From: Bretschneidera sinensis
Lineage: Eukaryota > Streptophyta > Magnoliopsida > Brassicales > Akaniaceae
Assembly: GCA_023935145.1 (NCBI GenBank)
Contig: CM043698.1
Coordinates: 15,999,001-16,063,000 of the forward strand
Direction of reading: 5' to 3'
Length of the DNA stretch: 64,000 bases
Shown in pieces: positions 45,660 through 58,730 of the stretch. Position 1 is the stretch's first letter. Every line of letters begins with the position of its first letter. The position numbers and the translations under genes are program-made. The notes under the pieces are model-generated. The model did no database searches. It had not been told where the DNA came from and saw nothing but the letters and a program-made list of their open reading frames with translations.

Positions 45660-46598
45660 TACTACAAGAAAAAAAATTATCTGCGACGAACAAAACTTAA
45701 TCATCAATCATGACATTTTTTATTGACGACTATCAAAACTTTTGTATGGATAATATAAACGTATTATGAGCTTATATATCATTACATGAAAAAGATTTAT
45801 CTGCGACGTACTTTCAACTACGGACATATGTTAGTCTTTACCAATGACTAACATTAACGATAGACAAGTGTTTTCTGCGATGGACATTAGCGATGGACAC
45901 ATGTCTAATATTGAAGGTGGAAAAATTCATCAACGATGAATATTTTTATTGTTGGCGACTATAATCCTGTAGCTAATATGTAAAAATTTTATTGTCTTTA
46001 AAAATGTTTTTTTTTATAAATATTGTCTTTTATTTTTTCCTTCGTTGATATTAAAATTTAAATAATAATAATAAAATAATAATTTTTTCACATCAACCCT
46101 TATTGTTATAGTTGATGTTAAAAATTAGAATTTAAAAAAAAATTGAATTCTCGAAAACCTTATATGCCATGCAAATAAAATACTAAATATTTTTTATCCA
46201 AACCATTTAAACACACCAAAAATTCTTAATTAAATTAAATTTAAAATTAATATTTTAAATTCATCTAATATTTATTGAACTTAAAAATTAACGTTATCAG
46301 TGATCCTCGGAGTTTCGAGTTTTAGACTCGTCTAAAGTTTACTGAACCTAAAAGTTAATGTTTTCAGTGAGTTCCTCATAGTTTGGTAGAGAATTACTCG
46401 CACAGACTACACAGCTCCTCTCATTACCCATTCTTCTCCTCACAACAGCTCCTCATTCCCTTTCCCTGACTCATCTTTTTATTCTCTTTAAAGCACACTA
46501 AACCAACAAGTTTCTATCTTCTAACAAATATCTCTGCCTGCAACATTCTATCGCTAGAACTGAAAAATCAAATTTTAGATAAAAAAAAAAATGTGAAT

Positions 46599-46823
46599 AT
46601 GGATACCACAGCTGCTACCGGCAACAATAGTCACCATAGCAAGAAGGTAAATACCCTCCTCCTCTCTCTTATCTTTTATCTCCACAATTACTTTTATTTT
46701 CTCCCTTTCTCTCTCTTCGAAATTTGGGCAGAATCAGTTGCAGCCTAATTACGCCGAGCACAGATGGCTGGTTTCTCCGCATGACAAGTCGCTGAACTAC
46801 TGTCAAATTTCTTCCAAACGGTG
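46599..46823 (+). pseudogene. Gene-like exons inside the CACTA-like element, unknown product
   Basis: An ATG at 46599 opens 16 codons ending in HHSKK. They are followed by GTAAAT and a pyrimidine-rich intron to TTTGGGCAG, then a second exon (46732-46823) reading in frame NQLQPNYAEHRWLVSPHDKS and on to ISSKR before GTAACC. Further exon-like pieces with splice-site contexts appear at 47426, 49270-49336, 49556-49614 and 49757-49781 (for example ETIDIPANE, then SDSSSHQSLMLEASSSTLE). I could not join them all in one frame. The upstream 46380-46598 looks like a transcribed leader. I do not recognise the protein. It may be a captured or degraded host gene. The CDS extent beyond exon 2 is unproven. 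Confidence 0.35.
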
Positions 46824-49800
46824 GTAACCCCTATTTTCCCTATGGCAATACCTTTATTTGGACTTGATAATTGTTCTACTCATTCAAAAATGAATTTAAA
46901 TCTTAAACTACTTGTAAAATTACAGCTTGTATATATATTCGAATTATCTTGCATCTGTTAATTTATAGATTTTAGTTATGAAAGAGTTTGAGCCTTTTCT
47001 TGATATATATATATATGAATAAGAATTTTTACCATGTGTAAATTGACTGTCTTCTTAGGAAATTAAGAATTTGTGAATCATGTGAATCCCATGATTTTGT
47101 TGGCACTCTAGGAAGCCTAACTGCATAACTAGATTTTGTTTATCATATATTCTTGAAATTTTGTCCCTTAGAAATTTTAGGTAACGTGAAAATGAGATTC
47201 GGTACTCATTTTGTTTTCTCTGGTGTTCTCGTTAGCAACAAAGGGGATTCCATCAAGTTACATGGGTTTCTTTATGAAAATTGTCAGAACTGTGTTGTGT
47301 TTGATTAAATTGTGAAAATGTTAGTTTCAAAATTTCTTAAAAAGTTCATTGATAATGATTGAGGTATCATTGTAAAGTTTTAATTAGAGCTAGAACCTTT
47401 GAGAAGTGAATAATGGAATATTCAGGGAACTTCTTATGTTGATTCAAAGGATAGAGGTTCACTGCTAGGTACCCCTTATTTGTCCTTTCTTCATAGCATT
47501 CATTTAGAAATTCAAGTTACTAGTTTTTTATCCCTTGAACCGCCCACAATGAATTATCTAGCAACTAATGAATGATAATAGGCCGGTGTTCTGTTTCTAG
47601 GCGAAGATATGACTAGCAATCACCTTCTAGTTCTTTAAGTTTTCAGATGTTTGCGGAATCGGTTCTCTTGAAATTTTAATACTGGTTCTCAGAGGGCTAA
47701 TAAATGAATAGAATATCAGACTTCAGCTATAAGTAAGCCACAATGCGATCTTGGAGCTTATTGTCATTGATGTTAGGTTCTTAGTCTTGGTGCATCTGTT
47801 CATATATATTGTAACTTTGTTGCAATTGGGGTATGCAGGTTTAGAGTTCTTAGTCTTGACTAGTTGGTTTATGTTGTAGTTTTGCTTCTATCTAGGTTGG
47901 TTGCAGTTTTTACTGTTAGTTTTTCTAGTTTTGGGCTGCTATTTCTTTCTGACTAGGCTAATTGCCTGTTTTTTTGTTGGTTGTTTGATTATTATTTTTT
48001 TTTTTTGACTTGTTAGGTTTTGTCTGGTTTGTAGCAGTTTGCTGCTGTTGTGTTTAGCTTACCGGATAAATAAAATTTCACCTTTATCCAAAAAAATCTT
48101 TGATGCAAATTGGGGTTTAGACTCTACTTCTTTTACTGCTACAATTTACTCTCAGTTAGAAAAAATGAAAGTTTAAGACTCAAACCTATGTCCAAATGAA
48201 AAGTAATACAAACCTTAACCATTAGTTGTTCTATAGTTATGTCATTGTGTTTCATAAATATTTATAACACATTATCTAGTTTAATAATAACTACAAACTG
48301 TTTAATTAGTCACTTACAGGTTATAACAATATAAAAATAAAAAATGATATATAATTTATATATAAATATATATATTAATATTTAAAATTATAATTATAAT
48401 TATAATTTATATACTCTATAAAGTTAATAAAAGTATTGAAGTTTGTTAAAAATTAATTAATTATAATTATAATTATGATATTTATATAATTTATATTATT
48501 TTAATTAAAAAAATTATTATTTTATTAGAATTTCAAAACTCCCAAACGTTTCAAAAGGCTTATGCCCCAATGCTTCAGGGCTTATATCTTGCCTCATTGA
48601 GACAAGACGCTTTGTCTAACGCTTTCACCTCTAAAAACACTTATCTCAGTTAGTTTTTGTTTAATTGTAGCAGTTAACTCTTCTTTGTTTTTCGGGTATA
48701 ATAAATTTCTTCATTCATCCAAGAAAAAGAAAAGAGAAAACAAATCAATCCTATTGTTGCATGAATCCTATCTGGAATGCAATAGCACACTTGAAAATGA
48801 ATAGATGTTGATGATATAAAAATGGAAGGTAAAGTGAAAAATTGTGCAAAATCCATGAGTTGGTAATTTAGTTTCTTACTAGTGATCTTCGAGTTTCAGG
48901 GATAATTTGGCATGACGCAGATGCATAATTCAAACCTGTAAACGTCTTTGAGTCATGTATGCTCGTGTATGGTGGCGAATAAGATAGCCTAAGAAGTTCA
49001 GTTGTTGGTAATTTAGTTTCTTACACCAAAAGATATATGTAGTTAACATGATGATCTTGACAATGCATAAGGAAAATATCAATTAAAAGATCCATTTGTT
49101 TTCCTATGAAAATTTCTCTTTAGTTTATACACTTGTTTAAATTTGTACAAGTAAGATAATGCATGAGTATGCAATGAGAGTATCCAAGTTGCTATAACAA
49201 GTTATCATTTTTCATCAGAAATGAGCCTTAAGGGACTGGCAGCATTTAAAGGAGCTCATTTCCATTTGTGAAGGTAAAGCATTTTACGAAGTTCAAGGCT
49301 GGTTCAATTGAAACCATCGATATTCCTGCTAATGAGGTACATATATTCATATAAAGTATATGAGGAAAAGGGGAAAAAACCACAAATGAGAAAGTAGCTA
49401 TATGTGTTATGTTTTTCAATTTGCTAGAAGTGATTTAGTAAGGTTTTTTTACGACAACAAATTAGAGCAATGTCTTAGACCTTACTGTTTGGCATCCCTT
49501 GGCATAATTAATAGAATTTAATTTGTTTGTTCCTTTCCTTAATTTGTTTTAGGTTTCCGATTCTTCAAGCCATCAGTCCCTCATGCTTGAAGCATCTTCA
49601 AGTACACTTGAGGTACAAAACTCTTTACTTAGAGATATTGACATTGTTTTGTTCTTGTATACTGATTGTTTTTATCAGCAGCATGATTATTATTGTTTGT
49701 TGTTTCTTTTTTATTTTATGAAACCATGTTGCAAACTTCCTAATGGCACCGCAGCAGGCAGTGCACTGGTATTGTCTGGATCAACTGGTAAGGGAACATT

Positions 49801-50155
49801 ATTTATGATCATATTCTAATTTTATTTTTTTTAATGTGTTCTGATGGTATCATTGTGAGAAATTCAGTCTCTAGAGGTTCTAGTCGAATATTTTAATTTC
49901 AATGGTTTTAGAGGAACTTTTGTGTAGTCATCATTATGGTGATGGTTAAAATCCAATAATCAGGATTCTTTTTTTTGGTTGGTAGGAAGAGAATTTGAAG
50001 CCATATTTAATTATTTGACTGCATATATGATTCTTGATAAACTATATATATATATATATATGAGCCAAATGGTTATCTTGACAACTTAGAATCCATTGTT
50101 GTTTTTACCATTTGTGCATGGACGATGGTGATGGTGATGGTGACGGTATGTGATT

Positions 50156-50314
50156 CAATCAATGATACCATAACAGATTCATTTTCGATCTGCATATCTG
50201 GTTCCTTGTGATGACACTCTTCTTTCATTTTTCAATCAATGATACCATAACAGATTCATTTTCAATCTGCATATCTGGTTCCTTGTGATGACACTCTTCT
50301 TTCATTTTTCCTTT
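50156..50314. repeat. Tandem duplication, two 77-bp units
   Basis: AATGATACCATAACAGATTC at 50161 recurs at 50238, and both units end in ACACTCTTCTTTCATTTTTC. They differ at about one base, so the duplication is recent. Confidence 0.9.
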
Positions 50315-51283
50315 TGATTACTTTGTTACTAGTTCTATGTTGAATCCTTGTGTTGCAGATGCTGGGTAGTATTGTTTAAATCAATCAAGCATATGAATAT
50401 CACTAGATCATGAAGATATGACATTGAAAACTTCTAAAAAAATGAGGATAAGCAACATATAGGTAATATAATAATCTTCTCATTTATTACATTCTAATAT
50501 AGATAATATAACTAAACTTAAGCTCACAATTTTAAAAAAGAAAAAAAAAACTAAACTTACGTTCTCATTTTTTTTTTTTATGGCTTTTGTTTTGTTCTAC
50601 AAGTTCAGTCGAAGCGGATGAAGATGATTTTCCGAGAGACCATCCCGAAGATGTAGCTTGCAAATCCATAATGTTGTTTATTTTTTGTAAAAATATTGTA
50701 TTAGATTAATTCTATTTTCGAAATAATTTTTATTTTCTGATTGGGATTTGTATTTTGACAATTTTTTAATTAGTTTAACTGGCATTTGATGATTATTGTT
50801 AAGAATGGATGTGCTTTGATAGGTTTTAAATAGGTTTGAACAAAAAAATATTTATTAAAAAATAAAAAATAAAAAAATTATTTTAATTAATAGCCAAAAA
50901 AATTAAAATTATTTATTATCGGCAACGGACAGGAGTACAGAGGTTTTTAAAATATTACTTTTATTTAAAAAAATAATTTTAAAAAACTTTCAACGATAGA
51001 TATTTCGCTAATGAGAATAAGGTTCCGTCATGATAATATAATTTTATATTATTTTTTAAAAAGTGACAAGTTTTTTATTTTTATTTTTTTGCAACACTTT
51101 TAACGAAAGAATTTCTGCTGCATGAATAATGATTTGTCATAGACTCACATATAGTATTTTCAGTGATGAAAATTTGGTGCGTCGCAGAAAATTACTAACT
51201 AGTGACAAACGTATATGAACGATGGATTTCAAATTATCGGCGACAGACTGTGTCCGTACCTGATAATATAGTTTCTTGTAATG

Positions 51284-54200
51284 TTTGTATTATGATCAAA
51301 TTATATTATTGTACGTGCAGAACATAAAAATTGTAATGTATGATTTTAGTCTTTTGATCTAACAGTTGTTTTCACAGTCCCTATTTAAAAAAACTCATGT
51401 TCAATCTTCTTCCCTACTAATGCATCAAAAAAAATGTTTAATATAATAAATATTCAATCAAACAAACAATCCACAAGATGCTTAGTCAAATTTGAGACAA
51501 TCCTCTTTCTACTGCTTAATCAAAAGTTTCATCGGCTAAGCATATGATTAAGAGGTAAAGGAAACTAGATCTGCTGATTCTTCTGCGTCAAGGTAAATTG
51601 TTAAAATCATTCTTTTTCAGTACTAAGTACAGACATAATGAAAACATCAAATCTAAGTAGTATCTTATTTAATTAATTAAATAATGGCCTGACTCTTGAT
51701 TTTTAAATCATTTGAGGGCCTAAACCTACCTACTTGTGAGTAGTGAAGTGATTAATTCTTAGTGGAAACAAAATGGAAAGTACGAACGATGCATGAATGC
51801 CCCTTTTACCTCACAAATTATTATTATTCTTAAGTCCTAATTTTGTTTTAACACTTTAATTTATTATAAAATAAAACATATGCATTATTCATACATTTTA
51901 TGATAAAAATAAAAATTTTGCGATAAAATTTATGTAATATGGTAAAATAACATGACATCTTATATTATAATAAAACACTTTAAAATTTATCATAATTATT
52001 TTAACATGGTTGTAGTTATGACATTTATCAATCATACAAACAGTTATCACCAAGTGTATAGTAATTATCTTATTTGAACCATATAGTTATGGAAATATTC
52101 TACCTCCATGAAAAGAATTATTAAAATATTCAGTTCAATCAATCATGAGTAAGCAATTGAAATAATAAAAAGTTAAATAAAAATATCTGATATAAATTTG
52201 AACCAAACGACGTTTTAATCATTTTTAATTTTAACTTTTGATATAATAAGTAGTTAAAAAAAATGTGAATCCTCCTTTCTACAAACCTCTCGAAAAAGAA
52301 AATGAAAAAACAATTTATTTTGGAGTGTTTTAAGAGTTTATTTTTTAAAGCTCCATCATTTCTCTCTCTCTCTCTCTCTCTAAAGATTAATTGTAGCTTT
52401 TGTTTTGTACAAAAAAAATTGATTTTTCAAAGATATAAAAAAAGAAAAAAATGAATTTTAAAGTTTTGGGCGTTATGAGAAAATAGACTCAAAAATTCTT
52501 CTCGCATCGGTTGGAGATTATATGAAAATGTCTAAATCCGATTGGAAGATAATATTTTTATTTTTAATAATAATTGTTTATGAAAATACATAAATTTAAA
52601 TATATTAATGAGTAGTTAGTAGTTACCTTAAGTATTTATAAAAATAATATTAATTTTATAAAAAAAATTTACCCTAAAAAGTACTTAAATTTTTTTATAA
52701 AAAAATAATAATAATAAATCAATGGATGGGTTTAGGGAAAGAATATAAAAGCCAGTCCAAATGGGTGGCAAGCTTAGTTTTGGACTTAAAAAAGCTCCTC
52801 TCAATTGGACATGGAAATAGAAAAAGGTATTGCAGACGATATCCACTAACAGGCAGTCCTTTTCTGTTTTCTCATTATCAGGCAGCTGCAAATGGATACG
52901 TACCACACACTCTAAAAAGACCATCTTCCCATGGAATAATATTTGTACCTTCATCTACAAATTACAACGCAAGCGGTGGTGATGAGTGGGGTTCAGGGTC
53001 TAGCAATTTGCAGCTCTTTCTATGGTGACAATAATTAGTACTGTCCGGATGATTTTATTAAAGGTTCCTGTGCTACTTGCCCGTTGATGGTGACAATTTC
53101 ATGTGGGTGCAGTGAGACACTTTAAGGGGTTTTTTTTTATTTTTAATTTTATGGTCAAGCTATTTTGTTGCTGTTGGTCCTCTCTAAAAAATATGACTGA
53201 CCTCTTTCTTTTCTTAAGAAAATAAATAAAAGTCAATAAATAGTTAAATTGTCTTGAGCTTTATTTCTTTACAAAACAATCCATAAAAAAAATAAGGTAA
53301 ATTACAAATACCTACTTTTGGTTTGAGATAATTATTATTACCTACTTGTAGTTTCAAAAATAGCAAAAACCTACATAAAAATTGGATAATTTGATTTAAA
53401 TCCATGTATAGTAATCTATAAAACTGACATTTTTCTCATTTTTCAGATCTCAAGAGGCTCATTCATAGTTCGGAAACATTCCTGCGTCAATGAGATCAAA
53501 AAAGAGATCTAGCCGATTTTAAGTTATGTTTGGATTTTGAAAAATACGAATAAAAAAAAAAAAAAGTGGTCCTTAAGTTTAAGGGATGGTTCTAAACAAA
53601 AGAAAAAAGAATGAAGTTTCGATTTGAATTTTTAAGCTCGATCGTATGTTGTCTACGATGTGGTATTTTCTTACAATTTCATCTGTTAACACTGACGAAA
53701 TTTTCACACTTTTGGTATAAAGAACAATAATATTACTTTTTCGTTAGGGACTAGTACTTTTTGTATCAAAAAACATGATAAAAAACCGTGAGAAAAAAAA
53801 AATCATATTACGGATAAAATTTGAGTTATGGATTCGATTGTGACTTTTTTTTTTTTTGTTTATAGACCAAATTATTGTAATTGCTAACTAAGTTCTAAGG
53901 CTAAATTTTCACTTGACCCAAATGGAAATATCAAAATAATACATAATAATTATTTGTACCTTTTTTTTTCACTCTATATTTTTTTTTTAAAAGGAAAAAG
54001 AAACATATGTTTCTTCTTTTTTCTTTGATTTTCAAATGAACATTAGGGATTTGGATAGTTTGCATATCAGCCTAATCTAAGTATGAATTGGGCCTTGATC
54101 TGCATACTTTTCTATCATCATACACACCCGCAAGATGCTAGAACCCATATGGGCCTACTCAAGTTCAATCATTATTCTAAAACTAAACAGTGGACCCCAG

Positions 54201-57199
54201 CAGACCATGGAAGAAAAATGGGCTTGTTGCAGGCCCAAATACAAACCCCAAGTGCAAAGCACCATGAAAGTGGGCCCCAGAAAATATCTTTATTCTTAAA
54301 CGATGTTATGTGCCCATCACTCCCCCAAATCGTGGTTATCATTCATTGGCTGAAACAAAGTCCTCTCAATTTTTAATTTTATTGACAAAAAAATAATGAA
54401 ATTAGAACACTAATCAAATTATTAATTAATGGTCAAAATTAACTATTATTTTTCTCATATGGATCCACAGATCTTGTCTTCTCGAACAATGATTGCAACA
54501 CTTGAATCATTTAGGTAAAGATTCCTTTTTAATTCAATAATGTGCAATTTAATATTAAGCAGCATTATTGCAAAATTGAACATGACCCAATATTCTTTTT
54601 TGGTTAAATTACATTATTTATAGTATGGTTTCAATAATTTGGTATAGATTATTATTATTTTGCTAAGAAAAAACTATATATTATCATTACAAATCCATGT
54701 TGTACAAATATGGATGGTCCATTGCTCAGGCCCACCCAATTATAATGATTTATGAAGCAAATAATTACAATTTAAAAATGAATTATTGGAAGCAATTAAC
54801 ACACTCAAATCAATACCTCCTCCCCACATAGATGCAAGAGAAGAACGGAGATATTATTGTTATGTGAGTGCGCCTCTCTATAATGCTTTGTTAAGTTAAA
54901 AAAGTAATATATCATGTGACTAACAGATTGGGTATATGCAACATTAATTAACAAATGTACGAGCTAGGTTGACCTAATATATGTGAGCTAATTAATTTGT
55001 CACTTAATTAAGATTGTCAATTAGTTTAAGTATATATATATATAGCATTATTTTAGTAAAATAAGACAAAATGAGGGAAATAATTAATAAATCAGATAAA
55101 TAATTTACATATCGATAAAAATTGAATTTAAAACTTTTTTATTTCAAGACCTCAATCTTAATCAAATTCGACTATTTTTATCACTTTTTTCTTTAATAAT
55201 ATCATACAACTAAATATAAGGTGATAAATATTTTAATTTTCCTTCTTTATAGAGGTTGGAATTTTAGTCCGTACCCGTTTTGACATGTTACTCGTTCGCT
55301 AAAACACAGGCATAGATATAAAAAATAAGATTCATTAGAAAACATATATTTTTAACTCGTATTCATTGGCTTGTTATCCGTAAAACTCGACCTGTATTTA
55401 ACTCAGGTCACAATTTTCTCACCTAAATAGAAAAAATTTATCAATACCCGTTTTTATCTCGTTACCCACCTATTAAAACACGGATATAAATATAATTTAT
55501 AAAATATTAAAAAATAAATATTTTTAAATTATATCTATTAATCGTTATTCTTAAAATTTAATTTGTATCTGATCAGATCCGCTCGCTTTCCACCCATGTT
55601 TTTCGAATGAAAAAGAACATGCTCAAAAGCAAAATATTGAAGACGATGGTTGCCTAAATTGCACTCAACACAAAGTAGGTAGTAGGGATTGTCATTACCC
55701 ATTTTATGACCTTTCTGAAAAAGAAAAACATAAAACATGGTGCCAACTTTTTCATTTGCAATAAGAGCAAAAATAAAATAAAGGAAAACCAAGGGGAAAT
55801 AAACGCAAGTGGAATGCGAGCAAAAATAAAATAAAGGAAAAACAAGGGTTAATAAACGCAAGTGGAATGCGAAAACCATGTGCCAAAAAAGCGTTTCTAG
55901 GGAACAAGAGTCAAGTTGAAGTCAGTCTGAAATGGCAGATAGCTCTCAAATTCACATGAACCACACTTTGGTCTATGCAGTGTCTGTCCTACTTTGATCA
56001 CAGTCTCTAATGAATCTATAACGTATTATCTATCCTACTTGCAACAACATGCATATATGGACATGTAGACAAATACACTTCTCCTTCAGTCCTGTCCTTT
56101 AACAGAAACTCCTTGGGAGAGCATCTCCATTAATTTCATCGACCTTTGGGATAAGACAAATAATTAACCTGTTTCTCGATCAACCACCACAGAAACATTT
56201 CATTTCGGAGAATGAACAATCAACCATTAGTTGCTCTCTCAAATCATATTACCGTTGCACCATAATTTACTATGAATATGAATGTAGTAGTCACAGTTTC
56301 AGTACATTTCTCTTATTGTTCTGGTAAGGGTAAAATACCTGTTGATGGGGAATTTCAACAGGCCACATGGACGAATCAGAAATGTACAAGTGACATAATC
56401 GACGGAAAAAGGATTGGAATCCAAAACGCATGATACGTGATTAAAGAGTGAGAAAGAGTAAGAGTGACATGTTATCATTCTCGAATGTGCCACTAAAATA
56501 CTTATACGTATGACCCTAACCAAAGCACCTTAAAATTCTTTTTTTTTTTTTTTTGAATGATTTGAGATAGTAACTGAAGAGCTCTATTGCCATCAGATCC
56601 AAGTTGATATCTCAGGTTGATCACTCTCTCCTTCGACTCTCTCTCTCTCTCTCCAATATACAAATACTTGAGATCATTTCATTTAGAACGATACACCCAT
56701 TTTTTTTCTTTTAAAGATGATATAAGGTATTTAGATCTTTGGTCTTATTAATCTCCGAATACAAGCAAACCACACCTTTATATAGGGTTGGACAAAAATA
56801 ACCGATAATTATAATTGAACTTAAATTATTTTATAACTGAACCAAAATACGGTTATAAAAAAATGGTTAGGTTTATGGTTTGTTTTTATTTTATGATTAT
56901 AGTTATTGATTTTTAAATATATCAACGAATCATTTAACCGAATCAGATCAAAATTATATATATATATATATATTCAATTATAATTTTATCTCTATAGTAA
57001 TAAATTAGATATATTTTAAAACTAAAGTTATAATAGTAAAAATATTTAGATATAGGGTTGGACAAAAAAACTTAGCATTTATAGCCACAAACAAATATTT
57101 TTTATATTATTTTTTCGTAAAAAAATGCTTATTTTCAAGTATTTGAAAGTGGATTGAATGGTGCTAAGAATTTTAATATGGATTGATTAGTTTTAATTG
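51284..57199. other. AT-rich intergenic DNA without recognised genes
   Basis: Six kilobases with no domain-bearing frame. Frames at 52726-53028 and 54083-54376 are open but match nothing I know and have no clear leader. A ~53-bp tandem duplication (unit beginning GAGCAAAAATAAAATAAAGG) lies at about 55765-55870. Direct copies of TATAGGGTTGGACAAAAA occur at 56779 and 57051. Microsatellites include CT at 52362-52381 and 56637-56653. Confidence 0.45.
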
Positions 57200-58730
57200 T
57201 GATTAGGCCAATAAAATCACCCTTCAGTAAACTGACGACACGTGGAGCGATACTCCTCCTATGACCAAACGACACGTGACCACGCCCACGAGCCACCTCC
57301 CAGTAGCTTGTCGACACGTAAGACAACTCCCTTCCAGTAACCAAACGACACGTGGTGTTAGAGTTGGTGCCTACTTCACGGGACTAGATTTGTAGAACCC
57401 CGGACGAACACGGGGGTCTCGCATGACGTAACTCTATTCTGGGGAGAACCTGAGTAAATTTTGTCTTCTTTTCTTTCTGTTTATAATTCGTATAACTGAC
57501 AGGTCTCGAATCGTTCACGTGAAACGAGCAGTTGACGTAACCATCGTCACTCACGGACTCCCATGCAGAAGTGTAAGCGTTATTATGGGGACTAAGCTAC
57601 CTCTGAACACGCGACAAAGGCCCTCCGCAAGAGAAACGAGATCTTAGGGATCACGCTATTCCGGGCACGTGATCGGCTTGCCTTAGGAATGCTATAAAAA
57701 ACCCAAGGTATGTGAATTCAGGATCACTTCCTATCTCAAACTCATTACTGAAACACTTATATCCCAACTCCACCTTCTCAGTGACTTGTTCTAACAAAGG
57801 CATCGGAGAAGTCAACATCAGGATAGAAGACCTAGACCATCTTTTTGGCCTCAGAGAAGCCCTCGAAGAATTGCTGGCCGGTCATCTCCTCGACAGTCTC
57901 TCAGTAAGAGACAGAGTCCTTGAAGATGGCAAAAGCCTCTTTCACAACCCTCTTGACGGCCTCAGCCGCCTCCTCCTTTAGTCGCTGCTCCGAGACAACC
58001 GTGGTGTCCCCCTCTGCGCGCAAGGCGTCTCCAGCTAGGCGCAAAGCGTCCCTCTCCTGTACGGCCTCGACCTTAGCTCGGTCGGCCCCTTCCAGGGACG
58101 CTTGCAGCTACTGGATGAGCTTGCAACTCTCATCTAGTCTTTGCTGGCACCGGCCATGGACGACGCCAATCTGTTGATCTCGAAAACCTGTTACTGAGCT
58201 GAAGATTCCACGTCTGACGTCCTGCACGAATGCCGAGAGATAAATTAAAGAGTCACTGGAAAAGAGAGGGGTGGTGCCTCCGAAGACTCTCCGATGCCTT
58301 TGTTAGAACGAGTCACTAAAAAGATGGAGATGGGATACAAGTGTTTCAGTAATGAGTTTGAGATTGGAGATGATCTTGAATTCATATCCCTTAGGATTTT
58401 TATAGCGTTCTTGAGGCAAGACGGTCACGTGCCCGGAAAAACGTGATCCCTAAGATCTCGCTTCTTTGGCAGAGGGCCTTTGTCGTGTGTTTAGAGGTGG
58501 CTTAGTCCCCGTAATCACGCTGACACTTCTGCATGGGAGTCCGCGAGTGACAATGGTTACGTCAAGTGCTTGTTCCACATGTCGTTCGGTTACTGGAGGG
58601 AAGTTGTCTTGCGTGAAGACAAACTACTGAGAGATGGCTCGTGGGCGTGGCCATGAGTTATTCAGTCATAGGAGGAGTATTGCTCCACGTGTCGTCAGTC
58701 TACTGGAAGGTGATTTTATTGGCTGTATCA
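57200..58730. mobile_element. Two Tat-type LTRs in head-to-head inversion around an antisense-ORF fragment
   Basis: Plus-strand LTR sequence from 57200 (TGATTAGGCCAATAAAATC) to about 57807 is the reverse complement, at ~80-85% by eye, of 58289-58730. The latter starts TGATACAGCCAATAAAATC on the minus strand. The left arm has ~165 extra bases. Each arm carries a TATA box (CTATAAAAA near 57691 on plus, and the equivalent near 58404 on minus), so the promoters point at each other. The right LTR ends at 58172 next to a Tat-like primer site (TTGGCGTCGTC, minus). Between the arms, minus-strand frame 58150-57800 encodes a coiled-coil tail like that of the 10-12 kb antisense ORF. It includes KEAFAIFKDSVSY, GQQFFEGFSEAKKMV and YPDVDFSDA, with three stops. 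Confidence 0.65.

Larger units (their letters stand above)
45660..51283. mobile_element. CACTA-like (CMC) DNA transposon, non-autonomous, with gene-like exons inside
   Basis: The left end TACTACAAGAAA (45660) and the right end, reverse complemented, CATTACAAGAAA (51283) each differ by one base from the plant CACTA consensus CACTACAAGAAA. Subterminal regions on both sides carry many short repeats of the GCGACG / CGATGGA / CAACGATG type (45680-45950 and 50925-51260). Such repeats are a hallmark of CACTA elements. The three bases outside (TGT, TTT) do not match exactly. A second possible left end is at 45783. No TNP1/TNP2-type transposase is visible. The 5-kb interior has leader-like and exon-like sequence. 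Confidence 0.55.

Noticed and set aside
52726..53028. 100-codon plus-strand frame
   Set aside because: No recognisable domain, no clear promoter, no supporting splice structure. Kept only as part of the intergenic description.
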